Positions 1-9,854 of a DNA stretch of 64,000 nt are shown here, in pieces. The notes beneath the pieces are model-generated. The model saw only the letters and a program-made list of their open reading frames with translations, had not been told where the DNA came from and did not search any database. A program made the position numbers and the translations under genes. The DNA comes from Pyropia yezoensis (Eukaryota; Rhodophyta; Bangiophyceae; Bangiales; Bangiaceae): the NCBI GenBank assembly GCA_009829735.1, contig CM020619.1, forward strand, positions 10,468,375 through 10,532,374, in the 5' to 3' direction. The stretch's first letter is position 1. Each line of letters begins with the position of its first letter.

Positions 1-3000
1 TAGGGTGAGGCCGTCGCAGCGCCGCCTCATCCCCCTCTGCTTCGGTGGGCGTGGCCATCTCGTTGCTCCCCACCAGAGGGGAGGGGGCTGCGGTACAGAA
101 TCCACCTGCCAATCTTCTCCCCGCCCCCATCATCTTCTCCGTCGATGTATGGCTGCCACGCCACCGCGTCCGTTCTCAACAAGTGGCCCGTCTGCGCTTC
201 AAACCCAAGTCACTTTATCTGACAAACGATACATTCGCACGGATACATGGTGATGGGGTAAGGTCCACCTCATATCCGTTGTGGCGGTAGGGTGCCGATC
301 CCAGCTGAGCGGCACTCGGGGGAACCCGACACCCTGCCGGTTGCGACAGCCGTGAAAAACGAGGCCGGCCACAAGGGCACGTGCTTTTTTCCGGCCGTGC
401 ATGCGCAACCACATGTGCCAACGTGGGACGCCGTAGAGGAAAGACGGCTCGAGTGTCTCAGAGGTCTCAGAGGGAAGAACAGCACTTCTAAGGCAGGAGG
501 CGCTCCCTAGGGGCACAAGTGACGAGGGCGCAGCACGTGCTAGCGTATGCCAGGAACAGGCGAACAGTGAGCTCAAGGCCGCGCGCCGGGGCTAGAGCGC
601 AGTGCGCGAGCGGGAAAAGTCGATACGGCGCGCCCATGGGCACCGCCAGGTGTGTGGGCGACGAGATCAGTGCGACGTCGCATGAACACAGGCAGTCGCA
701 GCTCGGTCTCCAAGCCCAGACATCTGTGGCAGAGCAGCAGAGCTTGCCGTGCGGGGCGATCCCCTCCGTCGTATCTACCGTGCGGCCGAACGGAGGAATG
801 TCAATTGGAAAGAGACGCATGCCGACCTGTCCTACGGATGTGCACTACGGGAGGTCAGGGGGGGTCTGATTTTTAAAAGCCCGGTATGCATTCTCTTACC
901 CCTAGACCCCAAAGCAAAGGCAGGGAGGAGTTGGAAGGAGTACATGGAGATGAAGGAAAGCAACGGTGGCATGAGAGGGCAACGCTGCGCTGCTCGCGGT
1001 TGCTCCTCTCGACGGCTTTGCCACGCTACGCAGGGTCGCCACGGGAGGTGCCCCAGCCCCGGCATCGAGAGCCGTTATCACCACAGGGGCGGTGGACCGC
1101 CATTGCACGTGTCGCTGGGCCCTCCGTGGCAGAGTCGCGGGGTTCCTCCGTCCGAGTGCGGGATGGTTACACCCCCTCCACAGGGGGCCCTAATGAGAGG
1201 GTGCCGGCCGGCGCGCCACCTGGCACCCCGCCCGACGCACCGCGCCGGCCGGTCATCCCCCGCTGGCACGAGTAGACCGCCTCCCCCCCACCTTCCACAC
1301 GCAGCGTAGGTGGCTGCACGGCCCCCACCGCGGGGGGACGTGCGTGTGTGCATATACATACATCCGTGCCGCGCACGCGCGTGAGGCGCGCCGCCGCCGC
1401 CCGGTGACGGATGACGTCAGCGTGGCCTGCTCATGCTACCTCATCTGCGCGTGCGGCAGCGCGGTAGGTGGGGGGGGCGCGCGTGCGTGCCCTCCCCCAC
1501 GCACGCCGCCCGCGAGGCGGGGGGGGCCCATGCGGAGGGGTGTAGGCGTTGGGGCTCGAGAGGCTGTGCCTCCTCAGGAGGCAGGGCATGGGCCCCGTGG
1601 ACATGGTGATGGACACGGTGTCCCCCCCCCGCCCTCCTTCCCTTCACAGCCGTACATCCCCGTGGCCTGCCGCCCAAAGGGGGACGTGTGCCCGTGTGCG
1701 CGCAAAGACACTGTATCCCCCCACCAACCTGCTGGATCCGCCGCCCCTGTGGACGGGGGGTTGAGTGCACATTGCCACGTTGCGGGGACGACCCCCGGGA
1801 TTTCGCATGTTCGGCCTGGGCCGCCGCGCGAGCGAGAGAGAGAAAGAGATCTCGTCGCGTTCCGCGTCAAAACCGCTCAGTGGTGGCCATTGGTTGGGTG
1901 CCACGCCGCCTGCCGCCCACCCCCATAAACCAACTGTAATGATCTCGTCTACTGGCGGGTGCAGCGCGCGGGCGCCGCCCCCCGACCCCCCCTGCGCCCT
2001 CTCGGGCCCTGTGCCTGTGCGGTGTGCGGTGCTTTGGAAGCGGGTGGGCGCATCCGACCCCTCCCAATCACCCTCTGGAGGGGGGTCTTGGCTTCGCAGG
2101 CTCGGCGCAGTCACCCCCCCCCCTACCTACAGCCACCCGCCCCGACCCGCAGCCACCCACTCCCCCCCACAGCGGCCCCTCCAGCCCCCCCTTCACCGGC
2201 GCGCCCCAGCCGCCTCCAGTCGCGCGCGCTGGCTGGCCGCCAGCCGGCAGCCCCCCGTAACCCCCCCCTCCCTCGCCCGCACCACGGCCCGCCCCCACCG
2301 AATCGGCCCACGCGGCGCGCCCACCGCGGCGACCGCCGCCGCCGCCGCCGCCGCCGCCGCTACCGCCGCTGCTGCGCGCGCACTGGGGAGGGCTCGCTAG
2401 TGCTCAAGTGGCTGGCCGGCGGAGGCGCTTGCACCTCGCGCCGTCCCCGCCGGCCACTCGCCATCGCCTCCCCCCCCCTCGCTCCACGCCGGCGCCACTA
2501 TTTTCCTTGTTTGTGGAGTTGCGCAGCGTCGGCGTCGCGGCCTCCCGCCCACGCCCCTCGCCCCCCCCCCTCGCCCCCCACCTCCCGCCTTCTTGCCCCC
2601 CCCCGCCCCCCCCCCCCTTCGCGTTGGCCAAGTCGGCAGGGTTGTCACTTGGACCGCCGTCGTCACGCCCCCCGTATCTCATCAACCCGGTCGACGTTTC
2701 TGGCGGTGGGGTTGGTAGTGGCGTCGGACGGCGTGCTGCTGTCCGTGCGGGTTTGGAGCGTTGAGGTGTGGTGGCTTGTTTTGGCCAACTCGTTCGGTTT
2801 GTGGTTGCAGGTCTTGTCGTTAGGTCTGCGCGGGTGTGTGTGCCGGCGCGGTTGTACGGTCGTGGTGGTGGGTTGGTGGGTGTGTGGGTTAGGACGTAGA
2901 CGTCGACGCCGGCGCCGGCGTCGACGCCGACGCGCCGGGTTGTATCCGAAAGCGGTCTCTGGTTCGGCGGCGGTGGTAGTCGTCTTCGCGCCACCGCGCC

Positions 3001-3044
3001 CTTCACCCTTCCCCCCCCCCCCTCTCTCCCCCTGTGCCCTTGAA
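1..3044. other. Left intergenic region and C-rich leader of the first gene
   Basis: I see no supportable gene here. All frames are long only because stop codons are rare at this GC content, and their translations are Arg/Pro/Ala/Gly-rich without family resemblance. The last 40 bases before the ATG at 3045 are a C/T-rich tract with a run of 12 or more C, which looks like the leader found before several other start codons in this window. Confidence 0.5.
2901..2926. repeat. Perfect 26-bp GC palindrome
   Basis: The 13 bases from 2901 are followed directly by their exact reverse complement, giving a self-complementary CG-rich block made of GTCGAC and GGCGCC cores. It lies about 120 bases upstream of the Tudor-protein ATG. 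It may be a cruciform or protein-binding site, or a chance product of GC-rich repeats. Confidence 0.6.
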
Positions 3045-5027
3045 ATGCGCGTGCGGCGGTCCACGCCCGGTGAAAGTTTCCTCCCCCCGCGCGACAAGGA
3101 TCTAGCCGCTGTCGCGGCGCTGGCCGCCGGCGCACCGGCGACCGGCATTGGACCGGCGGCGGCGGCGGCGGCGGCGGCGGCAGCGGTGCCGGCCGGTGGT
3201 GTGCCCGGCATGGCAGGTGGCACCGGGGGCAGGGGGACAAACGCCATGGGCATGGCGGCCAAGACACCCACGCGGGGGGCGGTCGCTGCTGTGGAGGGGG
3301 CCCGCGCCAAGGCCGGCCCGGCAGCCGCGGCGGCGGCGGCGGCAGCTGCCTCGGCCGCCGCGCCTGCTGCAGCCGCCGTGGCGGCGCCCGCCGCCCCGGG
3401 CGCTGCGCCCGCCGTGGCGGTCAACAGTGCGGCCACCCCCGGCCGCGACTCGCTCTATTCGTCCCGGATAGAGGTGTATTGGCCGCTGGAAAAGTGCTAC
3501 TACTCGGGGGTGGTCGCGCCCGCGACGCCCAATAGCCGTGCCGCAGCCGCTGCCGACGGGGTGCGCGTTGAGTACGACGATGGGGACACGGAGGACATCC
3601 GGCTGGGTCGAGAAAAGTGGCGGCTGTTGCACAAGCAGTCGGGGGTACCCATCTTTTGGCACAACCCGGCAGGCGGCCGTGGGGGTGACGCGTCTGCCGA
3701 GGACGAAGGGGGTGGAGCTGGCGGCGGCGGTGGTGGCGGGGGCAAGGGGCGTTCCGGGTCAAAGACGGGACGGGGACAAGTCGATGGTGGCGGCGGCGGG
3801 GGTGGTAGTGGGAGTACTTCGTCTCCCGACGGCGATGACGAAAACGCGATGGACGGGACGACCGGTGGGGGTGCAGGTGCTTCCCCCGATCATGGGGCAG
3901 GCGAAGAGGAGGACGTGTACACGCCCAGCGGCTCGGGCCGTGGGCGCAAGAGGGGGTCGGGTACGCGCCGCAAAGGCAAGACCCCCTTGTCGGGTGCCAA
4001 GAAGCGCGGCCGCCCGTCGCAGGCGGCCAAGGCGGCAGCGGCCGAGGCGGCCGAGGAGGTGGCACGCGCTTCCAAGCGTGGCAAGATGGGTGCCGTCGGC
4101 AATGGCGGTGGTGCCTCTGCGGCGGGCTCACCCCATGCCGACGTTGGTGCCGAGCTAGTGAGCGGCAGCGAGGCGGGTGGTGGCCGCCGTCGGGCGGTGG
4201 GTGGAGCAACGCCCACGGGCGAGGCGGGTGCCAAGACCCCCTCTTCGCGAGGCCGCAAGCCGGCAGCGCCTCGCACTGGCGGGCCGGGGTCAACGAAGAA
4301 GCGTGTGACGGTGGCCGAGGCGAACGCCGCGGCCGCCGGCGAGGACGATGGAGCGGACTCGAGCGGCAGTGGGGACGCCAGTGTGGGCGACGGCGACTCT
4401 GTGCCAACTCCCCGGAGGGCCAATGGTGCGCAGAGCACGCCCGCTGCCGCGGCGGCCACAGCTGCGCCCGGTGCAACGGTGAAGAAGCGCCTGGGGCGGC
4501 CGCCGAAGGTCCGGGAGCCGTTGTCACCACCTATGGCGACCCGCGCCGAGCTGGACGCTTTGCGGGTCGAGCTGGCGGCACTCAAAGGAGCGGTGTCTTC
4601 CCTGCACTCGGATATGAGCGTTATGCGGGAGGATATGCGGGCGCAGCGGCGGCTGGCGTCCTCGTCAGCTTCGCGTGCTGCTCTCGTGCCAAGCCTGCCC
4701 CCGCTGGTATCAACGCCCGTGGTGTCGCCCCCGCCGCCGTCCCCGACGCCGGCAACGGCCGCGATGGCGGCGGTGCGCGCTTCGCCGCTGTCGGGGGCGC
4801 CCTCAGCTGGGCCGGTGGTCGCGACGGCGAGACGGTCCACCGTTGGTGGTGCCGCCCCCGCCCCTGTCACCGCCGCCGCCACGGTCGGCGGCGGCGTGTC
4901 AGCGGCGGGCGTGGCGCCAGTTGTGGCGCCTGGCGCTCCGGCGGCGGTAGGCCACGGCGTGGGCAAGGTGCTTAATGTCAAAGTGACGGACGCGGAGGCC
5001 CCTGCCGTGCGGCCGTCGCAGGTGTGA
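3045..5027 (+). CDS. Tudor-domain protein with AT-hooks (chromatin-associated)
   Basis: A 660-residue protein from the first ATG after a C-rich leader; the frame is open further upstream but that part looks non-coding. Residues about 135-195 form a Tudor-like fold: RIEVYWPLEKCYYSGVV, then VEYDDGDTEDI and EKWRLL. This is the pattern of the Tudor domains of plant PDS5-type cohesin cofactors and similar chromatin readers. The rest is basic and low-complexity, with AT-hook cores near residues 295 (RGRKRGS), 317 (KKRGRPS), 401 (RGRKP) and 482 (LGRPP). A short predicted coiled coil (about 497-540) precedes an Ala/Pro-rich tail. No PDS5 HEAT repeats are present, so this is not PDS5 itself. Likely a nuclear DNA- and histone-binding protein; the methyl-mark specificity cannot be read from sequence. 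Convergent with the kinase gene downstream. Confidence 0.8.
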   Translation: MRVRRSTPGESFLPPRDKDLAAVAALAAGAPATGIGPAAAAAAAAAAVPAGGVPGMAGGTGGRGTNAMGMAAKTPTRGAVAAVEGARAKAGPAAAAAAAAAASAAAPAAAAVAAPAAPGAAPAVAVNSAATPGRDSLYSSRIEVYWPLEKCYYSGVVAPATPNSRAAAAADGVRVEYDDGDTEDIRLGREKWRLLHKQSGVPIFWHNPAGGRGGDASAEDEGGGAGGGGGGGGKGRSGSKTGRGQVDGGGGGGGSGSTSSPDGDDENAMDGTTGGGAGASPDHGAGEEEDVYTPSGSGRGRKRGSGTRRKGKTPLSGAKKRGRPSQAAKAAAAEAAEEVARASKRGKMGAVGNGGGASAAGSPHADVGAELVSGSEAGGGRRRAVGGATPTGEAGAKTPSSRGRKPAAPRTGGPGSTKKRVTVAEANAAAAGEDDGADSSGSGDASVGDGDSVPTPRRANGAQSTPAAAAATAAPGATVKKRLGRPPKVREPLSPPMATRAELDALRVELAALKGAVSSLHSDMSVMREDMRAQRRLASSSASRAALVPSLPPLVSTPVVSPPPPSPTPATAAMAAVRASPLSGAPSAGPVVATARRSTVGGAAPAPVTAAATVGGGVSAAGVAPVVAPGAPAAVGHGVGKVLNVKVTDAEAPAVRPSQV

Positions 5028-5667
5028 GGTTGTGACGCTGGTGTCCCCGGTTGCTGTCGCTGCCGTTACAGCTGCGGATGGCAGCAGCGCGAATGGGTGG
5101 CGTGGTGGTGTCGTTGTGTCGTTGAGATGAGATCGTGCCCGTGTGCCAAGCGACGGCAGTTGCTTTCTATTTTGTCAGGGGGGTCGGTGTGGGGGGGGCT
5201 GTACCGCCACCCCCTTACGGGCAGGTTGATGTGGCGTGTCAGTTTTGGTTGGGTGTGGCGTGCCTGTGTCGGTTGTTCTGTGTCCGTGGGCACCTGCCGT
5301 GGCATTGAGTACTCCGCTGCCGCAGCTTGGGTTCACTGTGCGCTTCGTCTGCGTCTTGTATTCTCGCTTCTTTTTCGTTCCTTTCTCTCTTGTAAATCCT
5401 CGTGCTTGCATGTACCTCGACGTCTCGGGCAAGGTCAAGCCGGCAGGCTGTGATGCCATTGGTATGGAAAAACCGAGCGGCCAAGGCGAACCCACCCACA
5501 AAAACGACATGAAACTACAATGCTAGCTGATACACGCATCAGCAGCAACTCGACGCCGTCATGTGCGGGTGCAGCACCCACAAACGGAGAGAAAGAGCAA
5601 GAGAACCGTTATGAAAAGATACAAAGGGCAGGCATAGCGCTGCGTTGGCCGCCCGCTGTATCCCAAC
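5028..5667. other. Convergent 3' intergenic region
   Basis: Sequence between two genes that point at each other. It is less GC-rich and T/G-rich in its first half, typical of 3' untranslated sequence in this window. I see no supportable ORF and no clear AATAAA-type signal. Confidence 0.5.
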
Positions 5668-8600
5668 TTAGCCCGGCGCTTTGGCGAGCACCGCCACCAC
5701 TTGTGCAAACGTCGGCCGTGCGGCCGCGGCTTGAGCCCAGCAGCGGACCATTAAGTCGCGGTACAGCTGCAGACAGTTAGGCGCCGGTGGCGGACGGTAG
5801 CCTTCGTCGACAACGCGACCCGCCACAACATGCGGGTCCTCACCAAGGTAGGGGGGCGTGCGGGCGACAAGCTCCCACATCAGCACGCCGTACGCATACA
5901 CGTCCGAGGCTGGTGTGTGGGGGGCCACCGCCGCTAGCACCTCGGGCGCAAGATACTGCAGAGTGCCACACAGCCCACCCGCGGCGCTCTCCCCCGCCGC
6001 GGTCGCCACCGCTGTGGTGAGCCCAAAGTCAGACACCTTGGCCGTGAAGGACGCGTCCAGCAGCACGTTGGCAGACTTGAGGTCCCGATGCACCAGCGAC
6101 TGGCTGTGGAGGTAGGCCATCCCTGCGGCCACGTGTGAAAGGATCCGCTTGACAACTGGCCACGTCGGCGCAACGCGCGCCTTGTGCAGCACGTCAAACA
6201 GGGTGCCGCGGGACATAAACTCGGTGAGGACCATCGGGTCGGGCGGAGTCGTCCGCGCCGCAACCACCTTGAGCACGTGCGGGTGGCGGAGAGAGAAGAG
6301 AACGCCCACCTCGGCGCGGAAGGCCTCCACAGCGGCAGCGTTGTTGGCGAGCGTTGCAGACAGCTTCTTGATCGCGACCGGCTCGTCCTGGTAGGTGCCC
6401 TTGAAGACCTCCCCAAACGCGCCCACGCCCAGCTTCTCACCAGTCCGTAGGCGGCGGACAACAACCTCCACAATCGGGGCGGCCTTGGAGGCCTTGGCGC
6501 CCTTGTTGCCCTGACGACCGCCACCGCCGGCGCCACCGCCATGGCCGCCACGGTCGCCCGCCCCACTGGACGGAATTGGGGCGGCCCGATCGTGCCCGGT
6601 CGCGTCGCCCGGCCCCTGCGAAGGGAAACCCCCATTGTAGGACTCGTTCAGCCTCCCCCGGCGTTCATCTTCAGGGGAGCTGTAGCCGCCACGGCCACGG
6701 CGGTCCGCCTCCTCCTCCTCCACGCTATCCCAGCTGCGGCGTCGCCGGTCGCGGCGGCCAGAGCGGCGGCGCTCCTGGTAGTCGGCCGCGCTATCGTCGC
6801 TGCCGCTATCGCTCTCTTCCTCGCTGCTGCTGCGGTCGTGTCGACGGCGGCCGCCTCCACGACGGCGGCGATCCCGCCGGTCGCTGCCGTCGCTCTCGCT
6901 ACCAGAACAGCGACCGCCCCCACCACCGCCGCTGAGTGCAGCCTGCGCCGCCAGCGCATCAGCCGCCTCACACACTGCGCAGTGGCAAAAGGCCGGGTGC
7001 GGACGAAGGCCAGGCATGGACTGGCCGCCCGCCACTACCAGCGCCGTTGACGCAGGCGCCTTGGCACGGAGGCCCAGGTAGCCGCGGCCGTCAGCATTGC
7101 GCGGACGGCCGCCACCTTGATAGCCGCCACCGCCGCCGCCACTGCCAGCACCCGGGTAGTCCACCTCCCCGTCCTCGTCATCGTACTCCCCCCTGTCGCC
7201 GCCCTCCTGTCCCGGTGGCGCCGGGAGTGCGAGGTACTTGCCCTGGTTGGCAATCGCTTCCAGTGTCACTGGAGAGGCACCAAACGCGGTGGCCAGCGCG
7301 TGGATGTCACTCATTCCCGGAGCGGGCCGGTCCGGCGCGGGCGGCGCCTCAGGGGCGCGCTCCTCACCAATGCCCACCAGGTCCCCAACCGAGCGGTCGA
7401 CTTTGGCTTCCGCCTCCGCGGCCGCCGCGGCAGCTGCGGCCGCCTTGATGCCCGCCTTGGCCGCCGCCTTCGCCGCCTTTGCCGCCTCCTTCTCCGCCGC
7501 CCGCGCGATGCGCTCCTGTTCCTTTGCGGCTGCCCGCGCCGCGCGGCGGGCCTCCTTGGCGGCCGCCCGCTCGGCGGCCGTGTCAACCTCTTCCAGAGTC
7601 ACATCCGGGGGGGACGGCTCCAGCGACAGCGCTCGCACGGGCGGCGGCAGCAGAGGCACACCCACTGCCGCCGCACCCAGCACCTCGCGCGCGCCCGCGT
7701 AACAGCGATCAAAGGGATCGACCATTTTGGCGCGGGTCACCGTGTCGTCAACGCCGGCAACCAGTGCAACGGCAGCTGCGAGAGAACCAGTCGCCTCGAC
7801 GGCGAGTGTCGCTGCCGCAGCGCGCGCCACCTCTCGCGGCTCGCCACCAACGGCCGCAAGGCGGCTCGATAGGCCGGCCATGGAGTCGGCTAGGTCGGCA
7901 ACGCCGGTCAAGACCTTGCGACGGCGGCCGGTGAGGGAGGTTTCCCCAGAGGGGGTCACCGCCCAGCCGCCCGTGAAAGAAAACGCGGCGAGCATGTGGA
8001 AGCGTGCCTTGCGCCGAAGGAAGGCGGAGTAGTCGGCAATCTCTCCCCCCGCAAAGAGGTACGCCAGCGGGTGGGCGGCGTCGGGGTCGGCTACCCCCTC
8101 CACTTTCTCGCGGCTCCACGAGTCCGCCGCCCACGCGAGGAAGGCGTCATTGTGGCGAACGAGGCCAAGGAGAGAGTCATCACCCGCCTCGAGCAGCAGC
8201 CGGTGGACGAGCGTCAGGCTCTGCAGCGCCGCCACGGGATCCTTGGAAAGGGGTCGTCGAAAGAGCGCCGTAAACACATCCTCTCCCCGACCACCGTCAC
8301 GGACAGACGACAAGACCGTAGCATACGCGCGGGGGTCCGCCCCGCCAGCCCGGGCGCTGCCGTCGGTCAGCCGGGTGACGGCCGCGTCCAAACCGTCGGG
8401 TGGCCGGCTGCTGCGGCGGCGGGTGGGCATGCCAAACGGGTCCAGCCCGTCGTCACTGTCGCCGGGCGGGGCGGACAGCGGCGGTGGCAGGGGGGTGTTG
8501 GACGCAAACAGGGAGGTGCGGGCGGTGTGTGCGTCGGCAGCGGCGGTGGGGGCACCCGAGCGGAGCTTGTCCATCAGCTCGGACAGCGACGGGCTGTCGC

Positions 8601-9576
8601 CCTTGCCACCACCGCCGCCACGATTGCCCCCGCTGCCGCCGCCACCGCCGTTGCGATGCCCAGCCGACGCCCCCGCCGCTGCCGCCGCGCGCTTGGCCTC
8701 CCGCTTGACCTCCCGCTTGGCCTCCCGCTTCCCACCCGCCCCCCCACCGCCGGCACTCCCCCCACCCGCCGCGTCCCGCAGCTGGGCCATCGACGGGCGG
8801 CCCGACGAAGGTCCCACCGCCGCCGCGAGCGCGGCAGACAGCTCAGGCGGCAGGTCCTCGGGGAGCTCCCCCCCGCCCATGGCGGCCGCCACCACCCCCG
8901 GCGCCCGCCCCATGGCGAGGGCGCCGAGGAGCACCCCCACGTCGTACACATCATCCGCCTGGGACAGCTCTGGGTTGGCAGCGGTGATGGCCACCCGCTT
9001 GGGCCCAAAGCCGCCCAGGATGGCGCCCGTCGTGGGGGTGGCCTTGCCGCTGCCGCCCACCAAAAACACCGTATCCACCGCAACGTTGCCGTGCGCGGCG
9101 CCGCCCGGCATGGCCGACAGGGCGGCCGTCACATCGCGGCCAACGGCAGCGACGGCGGCAGCGGGCAGCGGCGGGGGCGCCGCGGCGGCGGCGGCCTTTT
9201 TGGACTTGCCCGCCTTGTGCGGGGTGGCCAGCTCGGACAGGAAGGTGATGGACGGCGCGTCTGGGTGGCGGTCCACAAACACGTCGACCAGCTCCAGCAC
9301 CAGCGGCGACGCGACCGACGCCTTGCGCCACGTGGCGGCCTCGTCCACCAGCGGCTCCACGTCGTCCACCGCGGGCACCGCCACGCGCTTGGCCACCAGC
9401 TGCCGGGGGGCAGCGTCGCCGCCGCCGCCGCCGCCGCCGCCGCCGGGCACCGCGTCCACCACGTGCACCGACACGGCGCCGCGGGCGGCGCCGAGGGCGC
9501 GGCCAAAGGTCAGCGACCACTCCCGGCCAGAGGCGCCCGACAGCTCCACGCGGCTGCCAGCGGCGCCCCACGCCAT
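5668..9576 (-). CDS. Pseudokinase-ANTH-TKL kinase fusion protein
   Basis: A 1,302-residue single-exon protein; ATG in a good context (ATCATGGCG). Residues about 18-270 resemble a NAK/AAK1-type kinase lobe in which the catalytic loop reads HGNVAVDTVFL instead of HRD...N, and the DFG site reads GGFG, so it is probably inactive. Residues about 394-640 resemble an ANTH domain (YATVLSSVRDG, LTLVHRLLLEAGDDSLL, then AFLRRKARF), which in AP180/CALM binds PI(4,5)P2 and clathrin. An Ala/Lys/Glu-rich coiled stretch and an acidic, Arg/Ser-rich linker follow. Residues about 1035-1300 are a complete TKL/Raf-like kinase: GVGAFGEV, VAIKKL, HRDLKSAN, DFGL, APEV, WELVARTPPY. Likely a membrane/endocytosis-linked kinase; this is inference from the domains. 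I know of no named family with this order. Confidence 0.85.
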   Translation of the reverse strand: MAWGAAGSRVELSGASGREWSLTFGRALGAARGAVSVHVVDAVPGGGGGGGGGDAAPRQLVAKRVAVPAVDDVEPLVDEAATWRKASVASPLVLELVDVFVDRHPDAPSITFLSELATPHKAGKSKKAAAAAAPPPLPAAAVAAVGRDVTAALSAMPGGAAHGNVAVDTVFLVGGSGKATPTTGAILGGFGPKRVAITAANPELSQADDVYDVGVLLGALAMGRAPGVVAAAMGGGELPEDLPPELSAALAAAVGPSSGRPSMAQLRDAAGGGSAGGGGAGGKREAKREVKREAKRAAAAAGASAGHRNGGGGGSGGNRGGGGGKGDSPSLSELMDKLRSGAPTAAADAHTARTSLFASNTPLPPPLSAPPGDSDDGLDPFGMPTRRRSSRPPDGLDAAVTRLTDGSARAGGADPRAYATVLSSVRDGGRGEDVFTALFRRPLSKDPVAALQSLTLVHRLLLEAGDDSLLGLVRHNDAFLAWAADSWSREKVEGVADPDAAHPLAYLFAGGEIADYSAFLRRKARFHMLAAFSFTGGWAVTPSGETSLTGRRRKVLTGVADLADSMAGLSSRLAAVGGEPREVARAAAATLAVEATGSLAAAVALVAGVDDTVTRAKMVDPFDRCYAGAREVLGAAAVGVPLLPPPVRALSLEPSPPDVTLEEVDTAAERAAAKEARRAARAAAKEQERIARAAEKEAAKAAKAAAKAGIKAAAAAAAAAEAEAKVDRSVGDLVGIGEERAPEAPPAPDRPAPGMSDIHALATAFGASPVTLEAIANQGKYLALPAPPGQEGGDRGEYDDEDGEVDYPGAGSGGGGGGYQGGGRPRNADGRGYLGLRAKAPASTALVVAGGQSMPGLRPHPAFCHCAVCEAADALAAQAALSGGGGGGRCSGSESDGSDRRDRRRRGGGRRRHDRSSSEEESDSGSDDSAADYQERRRSGRRDRRRRSWDSVEEEEADRRGRGGYSSPEDERRGRLNESYNGGFPSQGPGDATGHDRAAPIPSSGAGDRGGHGGGAGGGGRQGNKGAKASKAAPIVEVVVRRLRTGEKLGVGAFGEVFKGTYQDEPVAIKKLSATLANNAAAVEAFRAEVGVLFSLRHPHVLKVVAARTTPPDPMVLTEFMSRGTLFDVLHKARVAPTWPVVKRILSHVAAGMAYLHSQSLVHRDLKSANVLLDASFTAKVSDFGLTTAVATAAGESAAGGLCGTLQYLAPEVLAAVAPHTPASDVYAYGVLMWELVARTPPYLGEDPHVVAGRVVDEGYRPPPAPNCLQLYRDLMVRCWAQAAAARPTFAQVVAVLAKAPG

Positions 9577-9641
9577 GATGGCGGGGAGGGGGGGGATCGC
9601 ACCCGACGGGATGGGGGATGGGGGGGGGGGGGGGGGGGGGG
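9577..9641 (-). promoter_or_regulatory. C-tract leader of the ANTH-kinase gene
   Basis: Immediately upstream of the ATG at 9576, the coding strand carries short C runs and then an uninterrupted run of 22 C (22 G at 9620-9641 on the plus strand). Other genes in the window have a similar arrangement. It could be an initiator-type core promoter or 5' UTR feature; the complementary strand could form a G-quadruplex. Confidence 0.35.
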
Positions 9642-9779
9642 AGGGGACGTCAAGTACTCAGGGGAGAGGCGCGCAGCGAGGGACGCGACGAGGCGCCGAG
9701 GCGGGGCGACGGCGGCAGACGTCCCGGTGGTGGCGATCGCGGTCACCGTCAGCGTGGCGTGGTGGTACCCAGCACGCAC

Positions 9780-9854
9780 CAGTCTGTATCCGGTTATACA
9801 GTCTGTATCCGGTTATACAGTCTTATCCGGTTATTCGGTCTGTATCCGGTTATA
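9780..9854. repeat. Four tandem copies of a 19-bp motif
   Basis: The unit CAGTCTGTATCCGGTTATA occurs at 9780-9798 and 9799-9817 exactly, then as an 18-bp variant at 9818-9835 and a near-exact copy at 9836-9854. The array is AT-richer than its surroundings and lies about 200 bases upstream of the ANTH-kinase ATG, so it could be a cluster of binding sites for that promoter. Confidence 0.8.

Noticed and set aside
1959..3044. In-frame upstream extension of the Tudor protein
   Set aside because: Arg/Pro-rich translation typical of non-coding GC-rich DNA; the ATG at 3045 follows a C-rich leader as in other genes.
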